Below are positions 45,347 through 53,518 of a stretch of 64,000 nucleotides of DNA, piece after piece (the stretch's first letter is position 1; each line of letters starts with the position of its first letter). The DNA is taken from contig NZ_JABJVM010000008.1 in assembly GCF_013820765.1 (NCBI RefSeq), positions 62,001 through 126,000 on the forward strand, written 5' to 3'. The notes under the pieces are model-generated. The model was not told the DNA's origin. It searched no databases and saw nothing but the letters and a program-made list of their open reading frames with translations. A program made the translations under genes and the position numbers. This stretch comes from Paenilisteria rustica. GTDB taxonomy: Bacteria > Bacillota > Bacilli > Lactobacillales > Listeriaceae.

Positions 45347-45880
45347 TCATTTTTGGTTATAGTGGTTATTTAAGAATAGCGGTAACTCATACATTTCAGT
45401 GATTCGGTAGCATTTATCTGAAGGTTGCTTTATACGGTCTAGAGGAATTGATTTTCTCCCTAGTGTTTCGCAGTCGCTAATCATCTTGCAAAACTCGTCA
45501 ATCATAATTTTGTAAACTGCCTCATGCACTGTAAAACGGATTAAAACGAAAGCCATACCGCCCATTTGAGCAAAGTTTTGTAAGTAGCTGATTTGATGCG
45601 ATTGGAAATTGCTAAGCGGAAAACTTGTTTTGTTTTTGGTCTCCTTAGCCTCAAATGCGATACCTTGTCCACCTGCAAGAATGCCCTCAAAATCCACGGT
45701 ACTTTTCTTCTTTGGGAACGCACTGATGATTTTTCCGTCCTCCCATCGCACTGTCCAATCTGTCGGCCGTTTTTTGATAACTGCTAGTTTTTGTTGCCGA
45801 TAGTTTTCACATGACTTTTCTATCGCTGATTCGAATTTCATTCCACGATTGGCATGTGTCCTACTTTTTGCTCTAATCAT
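45347..45880 (-). CDS. recU: RecU-like Holliday junction resolvase
   Basis: 177 aa. ANRGMKFESAIEKSCENY (about 10-27), then VIKKRPTDW, STVDFEGILAGGQGIAFEAKET (about 60-81) with the acidic active-site residues, and SNFQSHQISYLQNFAQMGGMAFVLI. This is the RecU fold; it cuts four-way junctions made during phage recombination. It overlaps the next upstream gene by 8 bases. Confidence 0.9.
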   Translation of the reverse strand: MIRAKSRTHANRGMKFESAIEKSCENYRQQKLAVIKKRPTDWTVRWEDGKIISAFPKKKSTVDFEGILAGGQGIAFEAKETKNKTSFPLSNFQSHQISYLQNFAQMGGMAFVLIRFTVHEAVYKIMIDEFCKMISDCETLGRKSIPLDRIKQPSDKCYRITEMYELPLFLNNHYNQK

Positions 45881-46175
45881 CCCAAATCACCCTCCCTCTA
45901 CGACTTATCTGTACAGTGTCTAAATCTGGCTTCTCTAGAGTAATAGTTTTATGCACCACTCCGAACCGGCTGAATTGGTGAATCACCTCATACACAGGGG
46001 TTCCTACCGACTCCAGCAAAACTAAATCTTCGCCTGATTGCGGATATAACCCTCCGCGGTCAAAATCATAGATAACGGTATATCTTTCTGGACCCGTTAC
46101 CTCGCATACCTCCCCAGTCTCAAGCTTGTTGTTGATTATTCCCATGACTCGATTTCCCGGCTCAAATCTGCTCAC
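45873..46175 (-). CDS. Hypothetical protein, 100 aa
   Basis: A beta-rich first part (FEPGNRVMGIINNKLETGEVCEVTG) looks like a small SH3/KOW-like barrel. Not otherwise recognised. It overlaps neighbours at both ends. Confidence 0.68.
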   Translation of the reverse strand: MSRFEPGNRVMGIINNKLETGEVCEVTGPERYTVIYDFDRGGLYPQSGEDLVLLESVGTPVYEVIHQFSRFGVVHKTITLEKPDLDTVQISRRGRVIWDD

Positions 46176-46359
46176 TATCCTTCGCTCCTTTTTCCGCCCA
46201 CATCTTGGCGTAGTCTACTTTCTGCTTAACGTAGTTGTCTGTTGCCTTGCCGCCACTTAATATCCAATCGTTAATACGGTTATTGACGTCTGCAAGCACA
46301 ACAAGCGGTACCTTATCGGATATTGCTTCTAGCTCCGCTAAGTAATCAGGCTGACTCAT
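46162..46359 (-). CDS. DUF6877-like protein
   Basis: 65 aa. KVPLVVLADVNNRINDWILSGGKATDNYVKQKVDYA matches the small DUF6877 proteins of Gram-positive phages. Function unknown. Confidence 0.75.
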   Translation of the reverse strand: MSQPDYLAELEAISDKVPLVVLADVNNRINDWILSGGKATDNYVKQKVDYAKMWAEKGAKDSEQI

Positions 46360-46552
46360 CTACAACAACCTTCTCAATCACCTCGTAACCTTCATATTTT
46401 CCTGCCTTGTGCGCCAGCGCATTCTGGACATCCTCGTTGTCGTAGCAGATTGTTTTTGCAACCGGCTTGCCTGCGTTGATCCATAAAATCACATGCTCTG
46501 GATCAGGACCATCAAAACCGACCATTTCAACTTTTCCTAGTGTTGCTATCAT
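46346..46552 (-). CDS. Hypothetical protein, 68 aa
   Basis: Small alpha/beta protein, not recognised. It overlaps the DnaC-like gene by 4 bases and the DUF6877 gene by 14. Confidence 0.68.
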   Translation of the reverse strand: MIATLGKVEMVGFDGPDPEHVILWINAGKPVAKTICYDNEDVQNALAHKAGKYEGYEVIEKVVVDESA

Positions 46553-47385
46553 TTTTCAAACCCCCTCAATCGATAATTACGACCAGTCATCTGAATCAAT
46601 GTCGTATCTTCCATAGCTCGGCTAAAGCTACGCTCTCCGTAGTATCTGAATAATGTATCCACATCGTAGTTCGTTGTAAATATCGTATGCTTGCCTACAC
46701 GGCTCTCTACGATTTCAAATATTTTCTCAATAGCAAAACCATTTTTGGTGTTAAAGTCCGCAGGTTTCACGTCTTTAATCTCGCTACCAAAATCATCAAG
46801 GACCAGCAGATCCACATCTTCCAATTCTTGAAGTACTTTATCTTCGGAAAACTCACTATCTGCATTGAATGACGATCTAATTTTAGTCAGCAACTTCGCT
46901 GTGTTGATGAATAACATGCTCATTTTTCTAGTCTTTAGAACAACGTTTCTTGATTCATCACGTTTCACGACTAAATCTATCTTGCTTAATTCACGCATTA
47001 TCGCTACCGCTAAGTGACTTTTTCCGATTCCAAAAGTGCCGTACAGCATGATACTTTGCGGATTGCTCACCTTGAAATTAGTTGCATATTTTTTGCAAAT
47101 CTCCAATGCTCTTTTAGCTTCTTCGGTTTCTGGTTCGTAATTGTCGAAACACGCATTTTCAAGTTTTTTATTTACCATGCTTTGAGAAAAAACCTTGGAC
47201 ATGAGAATATTTTGATCTGCTTTTCGAGCTTTCTCTGCCAACTCTCTATCCTCAGCTTCAATTCGCTCTCTAATCTGCTTCTCTTCCGCGTCAGAAAGGG
47301 AGTGCTTCGCCATTCGAGCTTGTAGTTCCGAAATTATATTTGTCGCTGATTGTAGGTTGCTCCTGTTGCTTTTCATCTCCTCCAT
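46549..47385 (-). CDS. DnaC-like helicase loader ATPase
   Basis: 278 aa from the ATG at 47385 (GGAGGG 7 bases upstream). A helical N-terminus precedes the AAA+ domain: YGTFGIGKSHLAVAI (Walker A), DLLVLDDFGSE (Walker B) and TIFTTNYDVDTL (sensor). It loads the host helicase onto the phage origin. It overlaps the end of the initiator gene by 95 bases. Confidence 0.9.
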   Translation of the reverse strand: MEEMKSNRSNLQSATNIISELQARMAKHSLSDAEEKQIRERIEAEDRELAEKARKADQNILMSKVFSQSMVNKKLENACFDNYEPETEEAKRALEICKKYATNFKVSNPQSIMLYGTFGIGKSHLAVAIMRELSKIDLVVKRDESRNVVLKTRKMSMLFINTAKLLTKIRSSFNADSEFSEDKVLQELEDVDLLVLDDFGSEIKDVKPADFNTKNGFAIEKIFEIVESRVGKHTIFTTNYDVDTLFRYYGERSFSRAMEDTTLIQMTGRNYRLRGFEK

Positions 47386-48211
47386 CCGTTTTCCCTCCAA
47401 TCCAATTCGTTTCGTGAATATCTGCCTCTTCTGTCGTCCTAACACCATGATCTAGCCAACCACGCAATACAGTATCTACAGTTTTCATCCTGCGCCGGTT
47501 GAGCTCAATTGCTTTCTTCATCGCGTGTACAGTCAGTTCGTTGCCGCCTAAATCAAGCAACTTGTTTAGTAGCTCTATATCAAATTGTGACAATCCAGTT
47601 ATCGCGACATTACTTTCCCAAAATCGGTAGGCAGTAGTAGCAGGTTTTTGTTCGTCGATAATTTGCTCTTTGCTTTCTTCTGCTTTACTTTCTTTTTCTT
47701 TACTTTCCTTTACTTTAATTTGTGTACTTAATCCCTGATTTATTTCACATTCGGTAGTGTTTTGTTCGGCGGAACTAGGGGTTTTGTGCAACAAAACGTA
47801 TTTTATCGCTGTTCCTGGAATATCTTCCTTGTCAATTAATAGGTATTCGATGGGTACTTCTAACTTTTTGCGTTTGTCTACTGCTTTGAAAAAACGGCTT
47901 TGAATACCCCTAGAAGTTAATATATTTTCTGTATCGTAAAGAGTTTTGTCGAACAAATCATAGGTTATGCAGTCCGAAATGATAGTTTTTACTTGGTTAA
48001 TCTCAACATTAACCCGACGAGCGAATAGTATTTGTTCTTTGTCGGACCAGTTATAGAAGAAACCTTCGTTGTAAATTTTCATCATTAGCTTAATAATCAC
48101 TGCAAAACCTGTGGGTCCGTGTATGGTTTCGATTAGTTGAAATTTATCGTCATAATCCGCATCAACATCAAGCGGAAAATAACTTAGTCCTTGTTTTGTT
48201 GGCCGAGCCAC
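47291..48211 (-). CDS. Replication initiator, DnaD-like (Lin1244/Lin1753 N-terminal type)
   Basis: 306 aa. The N-terminal winged-helix part (LSYFPLDVDADYDDKFQLIETIHGPTGFAVIIKLMMKIY) is the Lin1244/Lin1753 domain, named after Listeria prophage proteins. A Lys/Glu/Ser-rich linker (about 165-190) leads to a DnaD-like C-terminal domain (FDIELLNKLLDLGGNEL...DTVLRGWLDHGVRT). The linker is encoded by a purine-rich run (47690-47720), a possible unwinding or origin area. Confidence 0.87.
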   Translation of the reverse strand: MARPTKQGLSYFPLDVDADYDDKFQLIETIHGPTGFAVIIKLMMKIYNEGFFYNWSDKEQILFARRVNVEINQVKTIISDCITYDLFDKTLYDTENILTSRGIQSRFFKAVDKRKKLEVPIEYLLIDKEDIPGTAIKYVLLHKTPSSAEQNTTECEINQGLSTQIKVKESKEKESKAEESKEQIIDEQKPATTAYRFWESNVAITGLSQFDIELLNKLLDLGGNELTVHAMKKAIELNRRRMKTVDTVLRGWLDHGVRTTEEADIHETNWIGGKTDGGDEKQQEQPTISDKYNFGTTSSNGEALPF

Positions 48212-48215
48212 GTTG

Positions 48216-48926
48216 TCACCCCCTAGCTATATAAACTGGTATTCCTGTAAGTTCTTGTATTTCATGTTTAAATCGTTCTGGATCACCGTTGCTATCTGAA
48301 ATGTGTAGCAGGTGAATCTCTTTTAGCTTCGACAGATCGTTAGCTTTCAAAAAGTCTTTGACGTTCTCAAGACTGAAATGCGATTGTAAAACTCGTTTTT
48401 TCTGTGTTCTGTGTACGCGGTCAGACTGGACATTCTCTTCTAAGATGTCAGCTGCGTAATTGCACTCGATCATGAGATAGTCCATTTTCGGAAACTTGTA
48501 TTTGACGTAATAGCTGTCTGTTATGAAAACTAACCGTTCTTTTGTGTGAATAGAGTCAATCATGAATCCCAAAGGCTCCGATGCATCATGTTGCACATCA
48601 AACGGCATAATTCGGAACGTAGCGACCGTTGACGGTGTTTTATTTACTAACTTGAATGTTTGCTTGTCCTGAATTTTTAAAGCCGATATGGTGCCTTCTG
48701 ACGCGTATACGGGTATGCTTGTTTCTCGTAACATTTTGTTAATGCCTGCCGTGTGATCTCCGTGTTCATGAGAGACTAGGCAGGCTGCTATTTTTGATAA
48801 GTTGAACCCTAGACCTTCGCGAATCTTTTTGAATGATATACCGCATTCTAGAAGCAATTCAGAATGCCCGTCTGACAATAGATAGGCATTCCCTTTGCTT
48901 CCGCTTGCTAATGTCTTGATAATCAT
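48216..48926 (-). CDS. MBL-fold metallo-hydrolase (YycJ/WalJ-like)
   Basis: 236 aa. LASGSKGNAYLL, the metal-binding SHEHGDHTAGI (about 53-63), and HVQHD/SHFSL-type His residues give a metallo-beta-lactamase fold. It lies between RecT and the DnaD-like gene, a common phage arrangement. It may be a DNA exonuclease working with RecT. Confidence 0.87.
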   Translation of the reverse strand: MIIKTLASGSKGNAYLLSDGHSELLLECGISFKKIREGLGFNLSKIAACLVSHEHGDHTAGINKMLRETSIPVYASEGTISALKIQDKQTFKLVNKTPSTVATFRIMPFDVQHDASEPLGFMIDSIHTKERLVFITDSYYVKYKFPKMDYLMIECNYAADILEENVQSDRVHRTQKKRVLQSHFSLENVKDFLKANDLSKLKEIHLLHISDSNGDPERFKHEIQELTGIPVYIARG

Positions 48927-49807
48927 GCGAACGGAGGCTTTTCTATGACTTCTTCTTGCACGACTGATTCTGCTTCGATGACCTCCGCTTGGGCTTCTGG
49001 TTCGTTTTGATAATCATCCATTTCGATTATTTCGGCATTAGCGTTCTCTGCGATTTCTTGCTCTACAGCACTCTCTACAGAGTCATCAGGTGATTGATTG
49101 AATGTGTCTAAGAGGACGCTGGAATCATCGGAGCTATTGAGATACCTCTTACATGCTCTGTTAATGACTGTTTTTTTAGCCATTTCTTGCGAGAATTTTT
49201 CATGAGTTGAGCCTTCTTTTTCAACCGTTGCACCTTTGGACCACATTTGAGATTGTCCCCATGACTGGCGTATTTCGTCCATCGTCATAAATTCCGTGTA
49301 ATATTCGCCTTCTGGAAGTGTTATAACGCAATATGCTGCAAGTATTTTTTTCTTGTCGATGTTTCCAAATTGCTGGGTATGTTTTAAGTTGCTAATCCGC
49401 GCATTCTCAATTTCATAGGTAACCTCGTCACCCTCGTAAACAATCATTGCATCAATGGATTTTGCTCCCGTCACACGCTTGGTAACCGCCATCGTTCCAA
49501 AGTAACTTCGTTGGAACGTGAGTGTTTTGCCGTAAACGATAAAGTAGCCCTGTTTTTTTTGTGGGTTTAAACCTTGCACAACCATGTCTAACAATGCATT
49601 TGCGATACTATCTCGGGTACAAACTTCTAAAGCAAGCTTCTGGTTACGATCCTTCGTTTCTTGAAGAATCAGCCACGCACTCTTCATTGCATTTTCGGGG
49701 CTAAAGTCAGCGGGGAAATGCAGTTCTGCATTCCCTTGTAGTGTTTTCACTTTGCCCTCCACTTGGCTGATAATATCTTTTCTCATCATGGATAATTCAT
49801 TGCTCAT
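48923..49807 (-). CDS. recT: RecT single-strand annealing protein
   Basis: 294 aa. The core KLALEVCTRDSIANALLDMVVQGLNPQKKQGYFIVYGKTLTFQRSYFGTM is typical of RecT/Red-beta-type proteins. The C-terminal tail (from about 240) is very acidic. It pairs complementary strands in phage recombination. Its 4-base overlap with the MBL gene suggests joint action. Confidence 0.93.
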   Translation of the reverse strand: MSNELSMMRKDIISQVEGKVKTLQGNAELHFPADFSPENAMKSAWLILQETKDRNQKLALEVCTRDSIANALLDMVVQGLNPQKKQGYFIVYGKTLTFQRSYFGTMAVTKRVTGAKSIDAMIVYEGDEVTYEIENARISNLKHTQQFGNIDKKKILAAYCVITLPEGEYYTEFMTMDEIRQSWGQSQMWSKGATVEKEGSTHEKFSQEMAKKTVINRACKRYLNSSDDSSVLLDTFNQSPDDSVESAVEQEIAENANAEIIEMDDYQNEPEAQAEVIEAESVVQEEVIEKPPFA

Positions 49808-50114
49808 CCGGCATTCCTCCTAAGGCTTTTTCAATTTCGTTTTCAATAGCAAGCAATCTATTTTCAAGCTCTAGTACAATCCCATCTTTCCAAATCGTTA
49901 CTAATCGCTCATCAATTTCAAAATCTTGAACGAATCGACCAACATATGATCGCTCACAGCTTGGCTTACCCTCGCTTGGGCAATTAATTCCAAGTACACC
50001 AATCGAAGCATTTCCTACGCGTGTTTTCGCTTCTTCAATCTCTTTATATTGGCTTCGTAATTTGGACAGATATTTAACCTTTTTATCCACAACGTTTATA
50101 TCCAACCTATTCAC
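49797..50114 (-). CDS. Hypothetical protein, 105 aa
   Basis: Helical ends (KVKYLSKLRSQYKEIEEAK and ENRLLAIENEIEKAL) and two Cys (NCPSEGKPSC). Not recognised. It sits between the SbcC-like ATPase and RecT with overlaps on both sides. Confidence 0.7.
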   Translation of the reverse strand: MNRLDINVVDKKVKYLSKLRSQYKEIEEAKTRVGNASIGVLGINCPSEGKPSCERSYVGRFVQDFEIDERLVTIWKDGIVLELENRLLAIENEIEKALGGMPDEQ

Positions 50115-52053
50115 TCACCTTCAAAGTTTTATCATTCTCTGAAACAATCAAGCTAATGACCTGCGATTTCGTCTTGATAAGCTCGGTTACTGATTCGCGG
50201 TTGTCAATAAAAATTGGCGCCGCTACCTGGTAATGTTCGTTAAGCGAGTTTATGATGTCCAAACCGCCGTTAATGCGCGATGCTGTATTGAGCCCAGAGG
50301 TGTAAGGAACACCGTTTACAGTAACCTCACAACATTCTTCTAGCCCGCCGTTTATCAGTGTTCTAAACAATTTGAAGCGTACAAGCTCGAATTTGTCGTT
50401 GATACGGCCTTCCAAGAGGCTCGCTTTCGCTTGAGTGAATTTATTCGTTAAGAACACCATTTTTTCGCACTCGTTGAACAAGTCGGCAAGTTCAGCCTGC
50501 TCTTTTTTCAATTCTTCGATTCGTGCATTTATGTTCGAAATCGTCTCAAATTTAGATAAATCGGTACGCAAAGCGGCGATATCGTTCTCGATACTGCCAA
50601 TTTCGTTCCTAACTTCTGATTCACGCACCGTACTACTTTGTGCGCCGTTTTCGATTTGTTTTCTTACTTCTTCGAGTTTCTGGAACTTCGTTACATAGTC
50701 GCCGGTGTTCTCGACTTTCGTTGCGTTAGCTTCCATTTCGGCTAGTTTCTCTTGTTCTAAAGCTAGATCAACACATAGGTTTTGAAGCTCTTCTTTTGCT
50801 GTTTTCCGCGCCGCTTCTTCAAAGTCGAGTTGGTTTTGATGACTCTCAATCTGTTCTTTCAGCGCTTGACCATCGGCGACAATTTTTTCGAGTGCTGCGG
50901 CTTTTTCGTTGTTGAAATTTGCAATCATCTGATCTAATTTGTCAGGTGGGAAGGTTTGCTCACACGTCGGACAAGTCGCTCGGTGTTCGTCAAACGTTTC
51001 TTGTTTCTTCGCGTACCAGTGTTGCTCTAATTGCGCTTTCTGATGTGTTTTAGTTTCAATTGATTTAGTCAGCGTTTCGAAAGTATCTTGCAAGCTACGT
51101 TGTACGCCCTCGGCACTCGCAATCTTACCTTGTAAATTGGACATGTCTTGTCGTTTGTCATTTGTTGCGGCATACACTTCGCTTTGATGACGATTCTTAA
51201 TTTCTTGTAGTTCGCCTTCGATTTTCGATTTTTGAATCATCAATTCAGCAGCGTGCGATCCGTTCCGGATATTTTGCAACTCACCTTGCTTCTCATCCTT
51301 AGATAACTCTAATGCTTGAATTTCATCAGTAAGTAGCTGCTGATCTAATTCCGAAACATCCGGCATATTACGCGCTGCTTCATCAATCCGAACTGGTATG
51401 TTTTGCAGTTGCTCATTCACATCTTTACGCTTCTGTATCGCGATTTTACGAGCATCCTCGACACTTCGAGCGCCAAGCAAATCTGTTAGTTCGGCTAGCT
51501 CCGGATTGGACTGTATCACTTCCTCGTCTGTCACATCACCTGCGATAGTCATCACAACATCACGCTGTTCTTGCCACTTGAGCTGTTCACTGAAAAATGT
51601 TGGTGAGGTAATCATTTTAAAAGTATTTTCGTCAATCAAATCCGACACGAAATCCATGTACTCTTTTTTCTTCGCCTTCACGTCGTTGATATAGTAGTCA
51701 GTGGTATGGCCTGTAAACTCTTTGTCTATTGCGCCTGTTTTCTTCGTCCATTTTTCTTTGTATACTTTTTTTAGTTCTGTGTGTTTCATCGCGATGGATA
51801 ACACAGCGCTGACTTCATGTTCTAAAAAGTGAATTTCTTCGCCGTTCTCGTCGCGTGTTTTTATCGAGAACTCCTTTTTGTTTTGGCTATCTTTGTCGAA
51901 CAATAAGTACATGAAAGCGTCAAAAATCGATGTCTTGCCTGTCCCGTTCGCCCCATACACTGCTAGGTTTTCCTCGAATCTGGATGCTAACTCGAACTCT
52001 TTAATACCTTTGAAATTGCGTAGTTTGAGATTTATTAGTCGGATGTTTTTCAT
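50107..52053 (-). CDS. SbcC/Rad50-like AAA ATPase
   Basis: 648 aa. Walker A YGANGTGKTSIFDAFMYLLF (about 33-52) is at the N-terminus, then long coiled-coil arms. A CPTCEQTF zinc-hook-like motif lies near residue 365, and the C-terminal part reads ASRINGGLDIINSL and PIFIDNRESVTEL. It would hold DNA ends for recombination with RecT and RecU. No partner SbcD nuclease is seen; the MBL-fold protein could fill that role. Confidence 0.88.
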   Translation of the reverse strand: MKNIRLINLKLRNFKGIKEFELASRFEENLAVYGANGTGKTSIFDAFMYLLFDKDSQNKKEFSIKTRDENGEEIHFLEHEVSAVLSIAMKHTELKKVYKEKWTKKTGAIDKEFTGHTTDYYINDVKAKKKEYMDFVSDLIDENTFKMITSPTFFSEQLKWQEQRDVVMTIAGDVTDEEVIQSNPELAELTDLLGARSVEDARKIAIQKRKDVNEQLQNIPVRIDEAARNMPDVSELDQQLLTDEIQALELSKDEKQGELQNIRNGSHAAELMIQKSKIEGELQEIKNRHQSEVYAATNDKRQDMSNLQGKIASAEGVQRSLQDTFETLTKSIETKTHQKAQLEQHWYAKKQETFDEHRATCPTCEQTFPPDKLDQMIANFNNEKAAALEKIVADGQALKEQIESHQNQLDFEEAARKTAKEELQNLCVDLALEQEKLAEMEANATKVENTGDYVTKFQKLEEVRKQIENGAQSSTVRESEVRNEIGSIENDIAALRTDLSKFETISNINARIEELKKEQAELADLFNECEKMVFLTNKFTQAKASLLEGRINDKFELVRFKLFRTLINGGLEECCEVTVNGVPYTSGLNTASRINGGLDIINSLNEHYQVAAPIFIDNRESVTELIKTKSQVISLIVSENDKTLKVSE

Positions 52054-52382
52054 TTCTTCTCGTCCCCTCTGTAATTCGGATTAACTGCCAACACTCCATT
52101 GGCAAGCCCTTCGCCACCTGCTCGTTGCATATCTTTCAAAGTAGTTTCGTCTGGTCGGTCCATGAATAATACTTCTGCTATGCTCTGTGTCAGCTGCGTA
52201 TAGAGTGCAAGTAATTCTTCCCTGCCACCGTTCACATTCGCTACGTAATTAAAGCCGTTATCGCCCCCACTTCGAGCAATAGCGGAAATGCAACTGACAT
52301 TATTATCGGCACGAGAGATAACATTAATGCGATCCGTTAAATTGGAAACCTCTTCAAAAGGCGTTAGTTTTTTGCGCTTCAT
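52050..52382 (-). CDS. Hypothetical protein, paralogue of the next gene
   Basis: 110 aa. The C-terminal half (ELLALYTQLTQSIAEVLFMDRPDE...AGGEGLANGVL) resembles that of the gene at 52379-52696. The function is unknown. It is coupled to the ATPase gene by a 4-base overlap. Confidence 0.7.
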   Translation of the reverse strand: MKRKKLTPFEEVSNLTDRINVISRADNNVSCISAIARSGGDNGFNYVANVNGGREELLALYTQLTQSIAEVLFMDRPDETTLKDMQRAGGEGLANGVLAVNPNYRGDEKK

Positions 52383-52696
52383 CGCTGAGCCTCCTTATTG
52401 GCTCTCTGCCCGTGTTTGATAACTCCGTCGATAATCCCAAGCGCCCCAGCTTCCTTAACCTCATCGATTACCTCTTCAACTGGAATACTAGTAGCAAACA
52501 TTGCTACCAACTCTCGAGTTAATCGTTTGTAGGCTTCTAGTAATGCGACTCCTTCGCCTTCAAAAGCCACTGTGGTATCATCATTGTTCAAAACAAGGCC
52601 GACCATTGTTGTTCTGTCTTGACTCGTTCGACATACCTTACAAGCTTCAACCACTAAATTGGACGCCTCTTTATAATTGCTCTGTACTGTTTTCAT
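52379..52696 (-). CDS. Hypothetical protein, paralogue of the previous gene
   Basis: 105 aa. It shares the layout NN..T.A..G.G..LL.AY..LT and the EAGALGIIDGVI end with its neighbour, so the pair probably arose by duplication. Not otherwise recognised. Confidence 0.7.
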   Translation of the reverse strand: MKTVQSNYKEASNLVVEACKVCRTSQDRTTMVGLVLNNDDTTVAFEGEGVALLEAYKRLTRELVAMFATSIPVEEVIDEVKEAGALGIIDGVIKHGQRANKEAQR

Positions 52697-52929
52697 AACT
52701 GTTCCCCCATAATATTAAATTTGATGTTGTCGATTTCTGCGATTTTCTCGTTGATTTTATTGAGAAAAGCTTCTCTATCCTCAAGTTGTAAAGTAAAAAA
52801 CTCTTGCAAATGTGTATCATTACCATATTCAGCAATCTTATCTTGCATATAGATAACCGATCTTTCCGCTGACAACTTCGCTGTAAACAATACTTCTTTC
52901 AAAAAAACTACATCAATGCTCTTCTCCAT
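52693..52929 (-). CDS. Hypothetical helical protein, 78 aa
   Basis: From the ATG at 52929 (GATAGGGGT upstream). An upstream extension of the frame crosses the peptide/RNA locus and is not credible. The product is helical (SAERSVIYMQDKIAEYG, LEDREAFLNKINEKIAEID). Not recognised. Confidence 0.7.
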   Translation of the reverse strand: MEKSIDVVFLKEVLFTAKLSAERSVIYMQDKIAEYGNDTHLQEFFTLQLEDREAFLNKINEKIAEIDNIKFNIMGEQL

Positions 52930-52945
52930 AATAAAAACCCCTATC

Positions 52946-52974
52946 TTGTAATTTTGGGGCTGTTCGCATATAAT
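52946..52974 (+). promoter_or_regulatory. Plus-strand promoter of the small RNA
   Basis: TTGTAA (52946-52951) and TATAAT (52969-52974) are 17 bases apart. No plus-strand gene of ordinary size follows. An inverted repeat (GGCTGTTCGC at 52958-52967, GCGAACAGCC at 52991-53000) brackets the -10 and start site. Confidence 0.75.
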
Positions 52975-52980
52975 AAAGGT

Positions 52981-53037
52981 GAAATGTATGGCGAACAGCC
53001 AATTTATGTGAGCACCCTCTGCAAAGGGTGTTTTTTT
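52981..53037 (+). ncRNA. Predicted ~57-nt antisense RNA
   Basis: From the predicted start near 52981 to a terminator (CACCCT/AGGGTG, 53013-53030, then seven T). It runs against the 30-codon peptide gene and ends on its stop codon. No stable RNA family is recognised. A 24-codon frame starts at 52984 but has almost no leader and runs through the terminator, so I treat the transcript as non-coding. Confidence 0.6.
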
Positions 53038-53128
53038 ATTTGTCTTCTCGTTTGAATCTGCACAACAGAAGTACGAAAACAATAAACCCGATAATCCCGA
53101 ATACATAACCTTCGTAACCGCTAAGCAT
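53036..53128 (-). CDS. 30-aa single-TM peptide (toxin-like or membrane peptide)
   Basis: ATG at 53128 behind GAGGTGG; stop at 53036. A hydrophobic stretch (YVFGIIGFIVFVLLLC) is followed by a charged end (RFKREDK). Size and layout resemble type I toxins. The convergent RNA at 52981-53037 meets its 3' end. It is also coupled to the upstream small membrane gene (stop of that gene lies within its first codons), so it may just be an early-operon membrane peptide. Confidence 0.65.
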   Translation of the reverse strand: MLSGYEGYVFGIIGFIVFVLLLCRFKREDK

Positions 53129-53264
53129 TGAACCACCTCATATACCATGATTCAAAACCGATTCGCTTGATCTCCTTGACCTGGTTTACAACTTTCTCAA
53201 CGATTGTCATTGCTCCGACTAACGACAGTATCGCTATGATTACCATCCAAAGTGGTAGAGTCAT
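53121..53264 (-). CDS. Small membrane protein, 47 aa
   Basis: From the ATG at 53264 (AAAGGCGG 6 bases upstream; another ATG at 53270 overlaps it). One membrane segment (LPLWMVIIAILSLVGAMTIV) is followed by a basic part (NQVKEIKRIGF). It overlaps the next upstream gene by 68 bases in another frame. Function unknown. Confidence 0.6.
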   Translation of the reverse strand: MTLPLWMVIIAILSLVGAMTIVEKVVNQVKEIKRIGFESWYMRWFNA

Positions 53265-53364
53265 ATTCATCCGCCTTTCTTTTCGCTTTATCGGCTACAA
53301 AGATGTTGCCGTAAATCGTCGCTAACATGAACCCTAAAATGAACCATATTACACCGTTAAGCAT
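53197..53364 (-). CDS. Small membrane protein, 55 aa
   Basis: ATG at 53364 behind a strong AAGGAGG. A membrane segment (VIWFILGFMLATIYGNIFVA) is followed by a polar tail (KAKRKADEYDSTTLDG...). Not recognised. It overlaps the small gene on either side. Confidence 0.65.
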   Translation of the reverse strand: MLNGVIWFILGFMLATIYGNIFVADKAKRKADEYDSTTLDGNHSDTVVSRSNDNR

Positions 53365-53506
53365 GTGCTAATTCCTCCTTTTCCTTCTCCAGCTTTTCTT
53401 TTTCCTGCCTAGCTAAAATCCTCGGTGCCGATGTACGTGCAAAGAACTCAGCCATTTTTTGATGCAAGTGTTCTGGTACACCTTCGTGTGTGACATCTTG
53501 TTCCAA
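53357..53506 (-). CDS. Small charged protein, 49 aa
   Basis: TTG start at 53506 with AGGAGG 8 bases upstream; stop at 53357. It ends in a Glu/Lys helix (RQEKEKLEKEKEELAHA). The ribosome site of the next gene lies inside its 3' end. Not recognised. Confidence 0.68.
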   Translation of the reverse strand: MEQDVTHEGVPEHLHQKMAEFFARTSAPRILARQEKEKLEKEKEELAHA

Positions 53507-53518
53507 CGTATTCGCCTC

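Noticed and set aside
52984-53058. 24-codon plus-strand frame inside the predicted small RNA
   Set aside because: The start codon would lie about 3 bases from the predicted transcript start, so the ribosome site is not transcribed, and the frame runs through the terminator.
52930-53148. Extension of the 78-aa gene frame upstream through the peptide locus
   Set aside because: It crosses a terminator hairpin and another gene; the ATG at 52929 has an acceptable ribosome site.
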